Of a DNA stretch of 64,000 nucleotides, positions 53,904 through 64,000 are shown one piece after another. The position numbers and the translations under genes are program-made. Position 1 is the first letter of the stretch. Every line of letters starts with the position of its first letter. A model generated the notes under the pieces. The model saw only the letters and a list, made by a program, of their open reading frames with translations. It ran no database searches and had not been told where the DNA came from. The DNA lies in contig NW_026623067.1 of NCBI RefSeq assembly GCF_023065955.2, positions 60,086,444 to 60,150,443 of the forward strand, given 5' to 3'. Source of the DNA: Ursus arctos. Taxonomy: Eukaryota; Chordata; Mammalia; Carnivora; Ursidae.

Positions 53904-55481
53904 TCATTTGTTTTGTTTCTTAAATTCCACATAAGAGTGAAATCATATAGTATTTGTCTTTTTTTGACTGACTGACTTCACTTAGCATTATACTCTCTAG
54001 ATCTATCCATGTTGTTGCAGATGACAAGATCTCATTCTTTTTTATGGCTGAGTCATATTCCATTGTATTTATATATACCACATCTTCTTTATCCATTTTT
54101 CCATTAGTGGAATGTTGGGCTGCTTCCATAATTTAGCTATCGTAAATAATGCTGCAATAAACATAGGGGTGCATATGTCATGTTTTCATATTTTGGGGGT
54201 ATATACGTAGTATTGAAATTACTGGATTATATGATAATTCTAATTTTGATTTTTTGACAAACCTCCTTACTGTATTTCACAGTGGCTGTATCAGTTTGCA
54301 TTCCCACCAATAGTGCATCAGACTTCCTTTTTCCCCATATCTTTGCCCATACTTGCTGTTTCTTGTGTTTTTAATTCTAGCAATCCTGGCAGGCGTGAGG
54401 TTATATCTCACTGTGATTTTGATTTGCATTTCCCTGATGATTAGTGATGTTGAGCATCTTTTTATGTCGGTTGGCCATCTGTGTGTCTTTGGAGAAATAC
54501 CTGTTTATGTCTTCTGACCATTTTTTAGTTGGATTATTTGTTTTTTGGTGTTGAGTTGTATAAATTATATGTTTTGGATGCCAACCCTTTATCAATTATG
54601 TCATTTGCAAATATCTTCTCTAATTCAGTAGGTTGTCTTTTAGTTTTGTTGACTATTTCCTTTGTTGGGCAAAAGCTTTTTATTTTGATGTAGTCCCAAT
54701 AGTTTATTTTGCTTTTGTTTTCCTTGCCTCAGGAGACATATCTAGAAAAAGGTTTCTATGACCAGTGTCAGAGAAATTACTGCCTGTGCTCTCCTCTAGC
54801 ATTTTTATAGTTTTAGGTTTCACATTTTGGTCCTTAATCCATTTTGAGTTTATTTGTGATGTGGTATAACAAGTGGTCCAGTTTCCTGGTTGCATGCAAC
54901 TGTTGCATGCAACTGTCTAGTTTTCCCAACACCATTTATTGAAGAGACTGTCTCCTTTCCATTGTATATTCTTGTCTCCTTTGTCAAAGATTAATTGACC
55001 ATATAATCATGGGTTTACTTCTGGGCTTTCTGTTCTGTTGATCACCGTGTCTGTTTTTGTGCCAGTACCATACTGTTTTGATTGCTATAGCTTGGTAGTA
55101 TAACTTGAAATCTGGGGTTGTGATATCACCACATGTTTTTCTTTCTCAAGATTGCTTTGGCTATTCAGGATCTTTTGTAGTTCCCTACAAATTTTAGGAT
55201 TGTTTGTTTTAGTTCTGTGAAAAATGCTATTGGTATTTTGATAGGGATTGCATTATATCTGTAGATTTCATTTCTGGTAATCAGTCTGTTCAAGTTTTCT
55301 ATTTCTTCCTGCTTCAGTATTGGGAGGTTATATGTTTCCAGGAATTTATCCATTTCTAGGTTTTCCAGTTTGTTAGCATATAATTTTTAATAATATTCTC
55401 TCATAATCCTTTGTTCTTCTGTGGCATCAGTTGTTATTTCTCCTCTTTCATTTCTGATTCTGTTTATTTGAGTTCTCTTTG

Positions 55482-55512
<31 letters not shown>

Positions 55513-55868
55513 TTTTTAGTTTCTGTTTCATTTATTTCTGTTCTGATCTTTATTTTTTCCTTCCTTCTATTGGTTTGGGTTTTTTTTTTTTTTTTTCCCC
55601 CAGCTCCTTTTGGTGTAAGGGGAGGTTGTTTATTAGATATTTTTTGCTTCTTGAAGTAAGCCTGTAATGCTATAAACTTTCCTTTTAAAATCACTTTTGC
55701 TGCACCCCAAGGATATTGGACTGTTGTGTTTCATTTTCATTTGTCTCCATGTATTTTTTGATTCCCTCTTTGATTTCTTGGTTGACCCGTTCATTGTTTA
55801 TAGCATGATATTTAACCTCCATCTATTTGTGCTCTTTCCAGATTTTTTCTTCTGGTTAGTTTTTAGTT

Positions 55869-56072
55869 TCATTGCATTGTGGTCAGAAAAATACATGCTA
55901 TGGCTTCAGTCTTTTTAAATTTATTGAGACTTATTTTGAGACCTGCTGTGTGATCTATTCTGGAGAATATTCCACCTGCACTTGAAAACAAGGTGTTTTC
56001 TGCTGTTTTTGGATGGAAACTTCTAAATATATCTGTTAGATCCATCTGGGCCAATGTGTCATTCAAGACCAC
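55869..56072 (-). pseudogene. L1 ORF2 endonuclease C-terminal remnant
   Basis: The 67-codon minus-strand frame reads DTLAQMDLTDIFRSFHPKTA and FSRIDHTAGLKISLNKFKK, the C-terminal end of the L1 endonuclease with the conserved DH pair. It belongs to the old L1 and ends in a stop. Confidence 0.88.
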
Positions 56073-56717
56073 TGTTTTCTTATTAATCTTCTGTTTAGAT
56101 GATCTATCCTTTGTTGTAAGTGGGGTGTAAAGTCCCCTATTATGATTGTATTACTATCGTTTACTTCCTTTATATTTGTTATTAGTTACTTTGTATATTT
56201 GGGTGCTCCCATTTTGGGTGTATAAATATTTACAATTGTTATATCCTCTTGTTGGATTCTTTCCTTTATGATTATGTAGTGTCCTTCTTGGTCCCTTGTT
56301 GCAGTTTTTGTTTTTTAAAGTCTACTTTGTCTGATATAAATATTGTTACCCCAGCTTTCTTTTCATTTCCATTTTCATGATAAATGCTTTTCCATCCCTT
56401 CACTTTCAATCTGTAAATGTCTTTAGGTATGAAATGTGTCTCTTATAGGCAAGATGGGTCTTGCTTTTTAATCTATTTTGTCACCCTATGTCTTTTGATT
56501 GGGGTGTTTAGTCCATTTACAATCAGAGTAATTATTGATAAGTATTTACTTATTGGTATTTTATTACTTGGTATTTTATTACTTGCTTTATGTTTGTTGT
56601 TGTTGTTATTGTTCTCTGTTTCTTTCTTTTCTTCCTCTTTTCCTCATGATTTCTGGCTTTATTTAGTGATATACCTGTATTCCTTTCTCTTGATTTTTTG
56701 CTTATTGTATGCCTTAT

Positions 56718-56980
56718 TGTGTATTTAAAAGTTGCTAAGAGAGTTGGTCTGAAGAGTTCTTATCACAATAAAATTGTAACTATGTGAAGTAATGGATGTG
56801 AACTGAACATTGTGGTGATCATTTTACAATATATACATCTATCAAATCGCGTTGTACATCTTAAACTTACACAATGTTACAAGTCAATTATATCTCAATA
56901 AAACTGGGGAGAAAATTACCAAAAAAAAAAGAAGAAGAAGAAGAAGAAGAAGACGACGACAATGACAACAACGACGACTA
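56718..56980 (+). mobile_element. L1 3-prime UTR (plus) ending in (GAA)n(GAC)n
   Basis: The terminus reads 'gctaagagagttggtctgaa', 'gtaactatgtgaagtaatgg', 'attgtggtgatcattttaca', 'cgcgttgtacatcttaaact', 'gtcaattatatctcaataaa'. It meets the minus-strand old L1 tail-to-head at about 56717. The tail A10 is followed by (GAA)n, then (GAC)n/(AAC)n at 56930-56978, probably tail-derived. Confidence 0.85.
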
Positions 56981-57544
56981 CTGTTCCCAGGCATATGGGG
57001 ACAGGAAACCTGCCTGGTCCAGGCCAGTGAAGGAACCTCACTAGTGGCAAAAAGGTTATCCTTTCTATTTGCTTCTTTTCAGGACGGTTTAGGCAACCTT
57101 CTAGATTCTTTCTAAATTCTGGCAGAATCAAGAGCTGAGTGAATTTTCCCCACAGCAATGATCAAGAGAAAATGTCTTCTCTTGCTCATATTTTTTACAG
57201 AATGATTAAATGGCTTCATTTACTTTTTTTTTTTTTTTTAATGAAAGCAGATGTCTGAACTCACATTTTCCCTTGGGGTGAAGTCATGAAGTCAGCAGAG
57301 ACTCCCGAGGACAAGCCGTTGTCTGTCTCAGTAGGGACACCTGTGGAATTCAGACAAGCTGCCTCCTACATAGCTGGTGTGGTACATTACTTTGTGAGGA
57401 CCTGGCCTTTTGGCTCAGAAACTGTTCAAGAGGAGTTAGGAGCCTCTGAGGATGATGAAATATTCTTAACCTCTATCTACAGAGCCAAACAAATTCTAGG
57501 AAGAACACACAGAACTGACTTGGAGACCATTCATTCTCTCAACT
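56981..57544. other. Unassigned interval
   Basis: A T-run is at 57223-57239. A 95-codon frame at 57286-57573 (plus) is acidic in the middle (QEELGASEDDEIF), but it has no recognised domain, and its 3-prime end runs into the L2 below, so I do not call it a gene. Confidence 0.4.
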
Positions 57545-58945
57545 ACCCTAATGATTCACAATTCCAGGCTTGAAATTTTGGAGTCATCGTGGACTCTTCT
57601 GTCACACCCTGTGTCCACACCATAGGAAATCATGCTGGCTCTACCATCCACACATGTCTAGATCTGAGTATCCCTCACCTCCTTAAGCTGTTTTCGCTCA
57701 GGTCCAAACCACCGGTATCTCCCACTTTGAGCTATTGTAGGAGACTCCTGTGAGACTCCCTCCCCCCATTTTTGTCCTCATGCAAGCTGAAGGGGATCAG
57801 AATACGCCATCCTAAAATATGCCACTTTGGCAGAAGGATTACTTTAAGCTGAAGGCATTTGAGATTCAATAGATGCGGAAAGGAGCCGTCCTGGAGCTTT
57901 CCTTATCTGACTAAAAGCAGAGACTCCTGAAAGAGGACTGCCTTCAATCCCTTCCTCCTGGGGATGTGTTATGGCCACACAGGCAGAAAGTTGGCTCCCC
58001 GATGGACCTGCAGAAACAAACCTTGCTAAGTAACCCTTACCTCCCACCCATCTCTACCATGTACTGCCTTCCCACAGTTTGCAGCCCTCAAAAGCCTAAA
58101 CACCCTTTTCCTTTGTCTTGTTACATCTCCACAGTTTATTGCTCTTTGTTAAAATTGGTACATTAGCTCTTAGGCCCACCCACTTTTTTGAGTCTTCACC
58201 TTTTTCCTATGTCACGTAAAAATTAGCATCAGGTAAAATTTGTATGCTTTTCTTCTCTTAATCTGTCTTTTGTCAGTAAAATTTGCGGGGTCAGAACCAC
58301 TGAACTAAAGGAGGATAAGGTAGAAAAAAAGGATTTTCCAATCTCCACCCAGAGTTTTCCTTTTATAACAATTCAAGTCATGTCATTTCTTTAATCAAAA
58401 CTCTGCAGTGACTCCCCTTCTCACTCAGAGTGAAAGCCAACATCCTCAGGATGGCCTACAGGCCCTATAGGACCTGGCACCCATGACCTACCTGGCCTCA
58501 CCTCTACAACTCCTCTGCTTACCCTTTTCGCCACATGGGACTCTGTGCTGTTATTCAAACAGGTCTTTCCACGGAAGTTTCCTTTTGCTTAGAATGTTCT
58601 TCCCCCAGAGATCTCCATGGTGCACAACCTTGCCTCCTTCAAGTCTTTTCTCAGATGAAACCGACACAGTGAGACCCACCCTGTCCCTGTTGAAGACTGT
58701 ATTCCACTCTCTGGCACTCCCAGCACCCTCCCTGCTTTTCCTTTTAGGATTTATCTCTTTCTAATACATTAGCAAATGTACTTATATATTTTGCTTATTG
58801 TCTGTCTTCTCTCACCTGATAATGAACTCTACCAAGGCAGGGATTTTGTTTTGTTTCGTTTTGGTTTGTATTGCTGTATCTCTAATACATAGCACAGCGC
58901 CTGTTACACAGTAGAAGATCAATACAGATGTGTTGAAGAGTTCGT
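57545..58945 (+). repeat. L2 LINE 3-prime region (plus), split by a probable LTR
   Basis: The left part 57560-57770: 'ttggagtcatcgtggactct', 'tgctggctctaccatccac'. The right part 58370-58945: 'caagtcatgtcatttcttta', 'ctcactcagagtgaaagcca', 'atggcctacaggccctatag', 'agaatgttcttcccccagag', 'ccaaggcagggattttgttt', 'atagcacagcgcctgttaca'. The two parts join in L2 order once the middle is removed. The left end is near the C-terminus of the ORF and the right end is the L2 terminus. Confidence 0.82.
57785..58345 (+). mobile_element. Probable ERV solo LTR inserted in the L2
   Basis: About 560 bp separate two halves of one L2. The segment opens near 'gctgaaggggatcagaatac', has 'ctgtcttttgtcagtaaaat' and 'agaaccactgaactaaagga' near its 3-prime end, and stops near 'aaggattttcc'. 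That architecture resembles an ERV1-type LTR, but I cannot name it and did not find a clear short duplication or canonical TG...CA boundary. Confidence 0.45.
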
Positions 58946-60209
58946 TGTTTCCTCAGAGGGATCCATTTGCCACCCAGCCTGCGGAGTGAGTGAGTTGAAT
59001 CAGGCCCTCCCCAAGGTCTTTTCAGGGTGCAGAGTTCACGATCACTGGGATCTCAGCTGTGGGCTTGATCCCGCTTCATGCTTGCTTCTCAGGATGAGTG
59101 ACCACTGTATGTTCATTATTCAGGGGAAAGATGGCTGAATTATGACATTGCTTGTAAAGTGTGGCAATTTTCTTAAAATTGGTTAATGTGATTGTTAGAG
59201 GGGATGAATATTACAAAGTTTCAGACTTCAGTCTTATGGGAGTTTATAGGAGAAGAGCTTTCATGTAGAAAGAAAAATGAAATCCAGAATTCTTTTTAAA
59301 GAAATCATCTTCCTCCTCCCTCTTTTGATTTTTGAACCGTTTAATGTTATGTTTGACTTCTGAGGGGAAAAAATAGGAAATTAAACAAGTCAAAACAAGA
59401 GGTCAGTTTCAGTTATTTTGATGACATTCAGATTATTTTGGGCTCTAACACTAAAATAGGATAAAAACTTAGAAGACTCAGCTTCAGTGTGTTTTCTTTG
59501 GCATTAAATAATTTTCCCTCCCACACCAGAGGGAAAGAGTCTAGGTAGTATATTTCAGTTCTGCAAGGGTCCAGCATAGGAGTTGGAAATGTCTCTTTTT
59601 GAGCAATTAACAGCCACACTGTAATGAAATTTAGGAATGGGTAGGAGGGATTATAAAAACATGGCCCAATTTAGTCTGGATTGCTAATCTTCTGAAGCAT
59701 ATTTCACTGATGGGATCATTAACAGCTTGTATTACGTCTGACCCTCAAGCAAAGTAGAAACACATTTCCAGCCTATAGAGCAGAACTGCCTGTTTTCAAA
59801 GAGCCAGCTCCTAAATGCAGGTAAAAATAGAGCCGTCCTTTCAGACCCATCAGGATGGCAGCCTGTGTGGGTGGAAGGTGCATTGTTAGTAGATGGCATG
59901 TGCGTAGACAAAGTAACTGTTTCTTAAGAGGAAAAAGAAAGCAGAGAGATACTGACAAAAAAAAAATCCAGGGTTTCTATACAAACACACTTTTACAGCT
60001 TTTACTTCTCAGCTGACTTGACAGGGCTTAGCTAGAATTCGAGGAAATAGAAACCACCTCCCCGCCCCCCACCCAGGAGACTAGAGAAAAACAAAGCAAA
60101 CCATTTTGACATTACCATGTAAGATCTCCAAGGTTCTGAGACTCTAGCTTGTGTATCTTTTATGTGGAATTTTAAATTGTATTTGTAATAATAACTTAGA
60201 AATAATGGC
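58946..60209. other. Unassigned interval
   Basis: No confident repeat or exon is seen. Confidence 0.4.
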
Positions 60210-60214
60210 CATAA

Positions 60215-60455
60215 CTTATCTGTTGCTTGTCTGCTAAGGGCCAGGCACCAAGCTAACCAACTATCTCCTTTAGCCTTCAGAATGACTAATGTAACAGGTA
60301 ATAGTATTCCCACTCTCGAGTTGAGAGACTCCTATCTGTTAAGGTTTAGAGTAAATTATTTGCTTGAGGTTATGTAATAGAACTAAGGCTTGAGGGCAGA
60401 TCTACTTATCTCTGACCTCTGTGATTTTAAACATCATGCCGTAATCCCTAGCATA
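60215..60455 (-). repeat. MIR, nearly full length (minus)
   Basis: The inverted MIR order is 'ctgctaagggccaggcacca', 'atctcctttagccttcagaa', 'taatagtattcccactctcg', 'aattatttgcttgaggttat', 'gtaatagaactaaggcttga', 'catgccgtaatccc'. Confidence 0.75.
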
Positions 60456-60789
60456 TTGCTTCTCAATCTTTCCAGATCCAGTCTCTTCATAGCAAATATT
60501 TTAAATGTTCCTTAATTATCCAGAAATCAAATTTATAAGTATTATTATTGACTACTTTATAATTTTGAAGAACACCCAGCATTTTAAGTGTAATAAAAAT
60601 GGGAGAAGAAAGGAAAATATTTTATAATAATATGTTACTCATATATCTAAATAAGCAAGCTTGACTTCATTAGAAGGTATAGTAATATCATCAGGTGCTT
60701 TTATGTTTGTAGAGAATCATTATGAATGCAAATACCATTAGCAGTGTTGTCATGGGTCACATGAATTTTTGAAATAGAATACATTTCTT

Positions 60790-61271
60790 GGGGCACCTGG
60801 GTGGTGCAGTGGGTTAAGCATTTGATTCTTGGTTTTGGCTCAGGTTGTGATCTCAGGGTCATGAGATCAAGCCCTGCATCTGGCTCTGCACTGAGCACAG
60901 AGTCTGCTTAAGATACTCTCTCCTGGAAAAAATAAAACAAGACAAAATCAGAGAGGGAGACAAACCATAAGAGAATCTAAAGCATAGGAAACAAACTGAG
61001 GGTTGCTGGAGAAGGGTGGGGACAAGGGTGGGGGGATGGGATAACTGGGTGATAGACATTAAGGAAGGCATGTGATGTAATGAGCACTGAGTATTATATA
61101 AGACTGATGAATCATTGACCTCTACCTCTGAAACCAATAATATATTATATGTTAATTGAATTTATATAAAAATAAATAAATTTTAAAAATCAGTTTAAAA
61201 AAAGAGATTCTCTCTCCCTCCGCCTCTCCCTCCTTGCAATCTCTCTCTAAAATAAATAAATCTTAAAAAAA
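60790..61271 (+). mobile_element. Carnivora SINE split by an L1 tail
   Basis: The SINE head is at 60790-60923 (gggcacctgggtggtgcagt to cttaagatactctctcc) and its tail at 61205-61271 (gattctctctccctccgcct, aaataaataaatctta). An L1 lies between. The outer flanking repeat atttcttg/atttctttg marks the older SINE insertion. With the L1 removed, the CT-rich region is continuous. Confidence 0.93.
60924..61204 (+). mobile_element. L1 3-prime end inserted in the SINE
   Basis: The caniform L1 3-prime UTR (gaaacaaactgagggttgct, agaagggtggggacaagggt, tgagcactgagtattatata, actgatgaatcattgacctc, gttaattgaatttatataaa). The 13-bp repeat agatactctctcc (60911-60923) recurs as agattctctctcc (61205-61217). It is 5-prime truncated to about 280 bp. 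Confidence 0.94.
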
Positions 61272-61439
61272 ATTTCTTTGTCAGACTCAGCAAAACACAG
61301 TGCAGTCTCCCCTCTCTTTATACAATAGTTGTATTCTTGAAAAACTTAATAAAAACGAAAATCCAACACCCCCCCATTTTTTTCTGTTTATATGGAAAGC
61401 ATATTTTGGTTATATAGGCTCAGGTGATGATAAACATGA

Positions 61440-61615
61440 ATGCTAGCTGGGGCTTTTGAATGTCAAGAGATGCAGGACTCCTACCTACTAAATGCCGATA
61501 GGGCCTTCCAAACATTTTAATGGACAAAAACCAAAAACAAAATACACCACCACAGATTTTCAAAACATTCCCTGAGGGGCAGTACCACCCCTCTGAAAAA
61601 CTGGCAAAATTTAGC
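61440..61615 (+). mobile_element. MER5A-like hAT-Charlie MITE
   Basis: The stretch 'gcaggactcctacctactaa', 'atgccgatagggccttccaa', then 'aaaacattccctgaggggca' and 'gtaccacccctctgaaaaac' follows the inner and right part of the MER5 family (ctacccactagatgccagtag; aatgtcccctggggggcaaaa...). The left end is not clear. Overlapping frames on both strands here (117 and 76 codons) are not genes. Confidence 0.5.
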
Positions 61616-63040
61616 CCACCTTTAGAGTTCAGACTCCTTAACAAAGACAAAAATTACTGCCATCCAGAGCTTTATAAAAATACATCAGAGGATTTCTTAA
61701 GTCACTCTTCAGGTGTGCACATTCCATCTTTTCTCACATCCATTAAAATGAGGCAGACCAAGCAGGCACACTCATGTTCTCCTGAGACTGAGGATGGACA
61801 CCCCTGGAACACACACACACACACACGTATACTTGCCCTTTTTCAGCTTAGGCCATTCTGGCTATTTGATTAACTGACTAAAGGTATATTTACCCCAATA
61901 TAAGTTACCAGGTGTAATTACTCATACTCCAGAGTTATTGATTATTTTAATGTCTACATTTGCTGCAGACCATCTGATTGCTACAGAAATCTGCTTTTTG
62001 AAAAGTCTGAAAGTAATAAATAAGTAAAAGATATACTTGTAAACATAATGTAATTACATACGAGTCAAGGAAGCACATGACTTCCATTCCATTCCTTTCT
62101 GTTCTTGGATACTCGGATATCCCAGAAGACATAGTTATTGCTCACCGGATATCACGTGTGATTCGCTGTCATTTTTCAGCCTTTCTTTTAGCTAAAACTG
62201 GGGCTGCGTGACTAATTTTGCTTAAGGCTGGGAGCAGACATGATGTATGTCACTTCTAGTGTGGGTCCTTAACCACAGCTGTGAGTTCTTCATCCTCTCT
62301 CTTCCTCTGCCACAGCAGATTATGAAGCCGAGTTTTCTAGATGGCTCAGCCACTTGTCGGTGGGTAGAACCTCCAGCCCGGAGTCACGACGGAGCAGAGT
62401 CCCTGACCCACACTGCACATTTAGCATGAGCAAAAAGGAAAGCTGAGCAAATAAAGCATACTGAAATTTGGGATTTTTGTTTTCACTTCCTGGTCTACTG
62501 TACCTGATACATGCACTTTGTGAATAATTAGAGTAAGTAAGAAGGAGCTAGTATCCTGGACCCCTTCTTCCCTACAGTACTTTGGTTCCCACTGTACCTG
62601 GCCTATCCTTAGTATGGTCTATGATTTTGAGTCACCTTCTATGGGCAAATGTTAAAATTGCCAGTAAATTTGATTTGAAATATTATCTTAAAGAAATATG
62701 TTTTGTATCTATGGACTAATTATTAGTTTTACAAGGCTTCTTAATTTATGTCATTTATTATTGGCTTTGATGAGGGAGGCAGGAAGGATATTTTTTAAGA
62801 GGTAAGCTGTTATTAATGTGTCATAGACTGTCTTGAGAAATTCCCTGTAAGATTTTACATTTTCAAGTAATTTACCTCGTGGTGAAATTATTCAAATCTT
62901 TCCAAACTCAAAATCTTTTCAGTGATTTTAATAATCAGTTTTACAGATAAACTACAGAATGTTTCATAAAGCTATGTATATAATTGTCATTATGTTAAAT
63001 CATTTTTATTTCATTTTGGAGGTAGTTTTTTCTCTGATTA
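61616..63040. other. Unassigned interval with a (CA)n run
   Basis: A (CA)n run is at 61809-61826. Apart from that I recognise no repeat, exon or RNA gene. Confidence 0.4.
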
Positions 63041-63044
63041 AAAC

Positions 63045-63110
63045 AGTGTGACCCCAATGGAAAGAACACGAGCTTTGGAGTCTGCATTGAATAGACTTTA
63101 GGAAGAAAGA
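63045..63110 (+). repeat. MIR 5-prime fragment (plus)
   Basis: The sequence 'aatggaaagaacacgagctt' followed by 'tggagtctgcattgaataga' matches the MIR start (gtggttaagagcacgggctttggagtcag). It is cut off near the SINE insertion at 63124. Confidence 0.6.
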
Positions 63111-63123
63111 AATTAATTTCCTT

Positions 63124-63309
63124 TTTTTTTTTTTTAGATTTATTTATTTTATTCTTTTAGAGAGAGAAAGCATGAGCAGGAGGGGCAGAGGGAAAGGGAC
63201 AATCTTGTCTTAGGGTATGACCCGGGGCTTGATCTCAAGACCCTGAGATCAGGACCTGAGCTGAAACCAAGAGTCGGACCCTTAACTGACTGTGCCACCC
63301 AGGCACCCC
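63124..63309 (-). mobile_element. Carnivora SINE (minus) with target duplication
   Basis: The inverted SINE (agatttatttattttattct, a GA-rich segment, gatctcaagaccctgagatc, gtgccacccaggcacccc) is flanked by taatttcctt (63114-63123) and taattttctt (63310-63319). Confidence 0.93.
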
Positions 63310-63319
63310 TAATTTTCTT

Positions 63320-63785
63320 ATATACCTGAGAAGTCCATGGGTTCTTTGGGTCCCAGGATGTCTGGATTTAAATACTTAGAAAATAGCATTAAGACTAGTC
63401 TCTTTCCATGTCTCATCTCTGCTTTCTCTTCTGTTGGCCTCATTCTTAGCAGGCTCTCTCCTTTTGGTAGTAACAGGTTACCAGCTATTATGGGCACGTG
63501 GTTTCAAAATCCCAGTGCAGCAGAGAAGAGAAAAAAATTCCTCTTTTACTTTCTCCAGAAAAAGCCATATATTTCTCTCTGATAGGCTGTGGTCATGTCA
63601 TATGACACCTCTGGCCACTGTGCCCAGGATGACGTGGTGACTTGGTCAAGTGTACCTGGGTCACACACCAACCCTGGGAGCGGCATAGTCAACCCAGCCA
63701 AACCACAAGAGGCATGAATGCTAGACAAGCAAAGCCAACACGTTTCCACTGCAGATGCAGACACATCTGAGTTTGCAGCCTCTTG
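63320..63785. other. Unassigned interval
   Basis: I recognise no element. Overlapping frames of 68-81 codons show no domain. Confidence 0.4.
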
Positions 63786-63788
63786 CTA

Positions 63789-63940
63789 CATTACTGTCTC
63801 CCTGACCTTGTGTCAATTCTTTATCCTTTCTGATCCCGAGGTTTTCCATCTGTAACATGGTGTAAGTGGTAAAGAATGCTGGCTGTTCAGGGTTCTTATG
63901 ATGATGTAATGGACAGAACAATGCAAAGCCCCTTATTCAA
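63789..63940 (+). repeat. MIR (plus)
   Basis: The order 'ctgaccttgtgtcaattctt', 'tatcctttctgatcccgagg', 'ttttccatctgtaacatggt' and 'ttcttatgatgatgtaatgg' follows the MIR core and 3-prime part. Confidence 0.75.
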
Positions 63941-64000
63941 TGTGATGGCAGAAGGTACTCTATCAATGGCAGCCCGAATTCAATTCACTTGATATTAAAT

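Larger units (their letters stand above)
51900..56717 (-). mobile_element. Large old L1 (minus), split by a younger L1 and internally deleted
   Basis: The 3-prime UTR is at 51900-52142 (attccagtatagttaacatt, tagtttcaggtgcacactat). The element resumes at 53904 and runs through the ORF2 C-terminus (tattccattgtatttatata), the reverse-transcriptase flanks (tgccagtaccatactgtttt), a deletion near 55260 that removes the RT core, and then the N-terminal side up to the endonuclease region (ctattctggagaatattcca, attatgattgtattactatc, tttgtctgatataaatattg) near 56700. A (CT)n expansion at 55483-55512 and a T-run at 55579-55596 lie inside. A 13-bp tandem duplication (ttgcatgcaactg) is at 54890-54915. Confidence 0.93.

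Noticed and set aside
57286..57573. 95-codon plus-strand frame with an acidic middle
   Set aside because: No recognised domain or splice context, and its end overlaps the start of an L2 fragment.
1..64000. CRISPR arrays, operons, prokaryotic-type genes or phage systems
   Set aside because: No regularly spaced short repeats with unique spacers, no long gene-dense frames, and abundant carnivore SINE/LINE content. The window is mammalian nuclear DNA.
1..64000. CpG island or annotated promoter
   Set aside because: CpG is depleted throughout. The slightly GC-richer blocks (about 36.8, 39.6 and 46.5 kb) are short and show no core promoter arrangement.

Overview
This is a gene-poor, AT-rich, CpG-depleted stretch of mammalian nuclear DNA. 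Seventeen copies of the tRNA-Lys-derived Carnivora SINE (heads of the type ggggcacctgggtggctcag, bodies ending in (aaat)n and aatcttta(n)) place it in order Carnivora. The L1 3-prime ends (ttagtcaccatacagtacat ... tgcaatatgtgccctcctta) are the caniform type. One young SINE at 37386-37579 (variant body with cccggcgttatgggatcg and ctcctccgctgtgagcctg) resembles the bear/panda subfamily as I remember it, so Ursidae is my best guess (inference, roughly 60%). There are no operons, CRISPR arrays, rRNAs or functional tRNA genes, and I found no convincing host protein-coding exon. All open frames are short. The longest (183 codons, 52410-52961, minus) is the C-terminal end of an L1 ORF2.

Layout. 0-9 kb: scattered MIR/L2/old L1, a Tigger-type DNA transposon relic (3.4-3.8 kb, minus), a MaLR LTR (6.0-6.3 kb) and four SINEs. 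9-16 kb: an old plus-strand L1 (parts of 9.8-12.8 kb) riddled with younger insertions (an L1 3-prime end and three SINEs, two of them side by side), then an inverted L1 piece and an L1 3-prime end, then an L2 interrupted by L1 tails and a (GAAA)n tract. 16-25 kb: mostly unique DNA with a few fragments, including a tail-only insertion flanked by target-site duplications (23.2 kb). 25.6-31.4 kb: two long minus-strand L1 blocks, the first carrying a SINE and a second L1 inside it. 31.6-37.6 kb: a roughly 196-bp tandem duplication with a hairpin, a 2.2-kb repeat-poor interval, an L2 reverse-transcriptase fragment and at least two MaLR LTRs. 38.5-44.2 kb: an L1 inside an L1, a second Tigger relic (plus strand), an ERVL-type LTR with an internal duplication, and an L1 with a SINE inside. 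44-51.5 kb: mostly unique, with a MER20-like element. 51.5-57 kb: a large old minus-strand L1 split by a young 5-prime-inverted (twin-primed) L1 with an 18-bp target-site duplication. 57-64 kb: an L2 split by a probable ERV LTR, a SINE split by an L1 tail, an MER5-like relic and MIRs.

How it fits together. The interval is best read as intergenic or deep-intronic DNA whose visible history is layered retrotransposition: L2/MIR and Tigger/hAT relics first, then MaLR/ERVL LTRs and old L1s, then Carnivora SINEs and caniform L1s. Many insertions have exact target-site duplications, so the order of events can be read directly. I found no novel molecular system. The strongest second-look items are insertion-mechanism fossils: the twin-primed L1 with abutting breakpoints, the tail-only insertion, nested L1s, the paired Tigger relics and local template-switch-like duplications. 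Repeat family names come from memory of consensus sequences, not from a database search.
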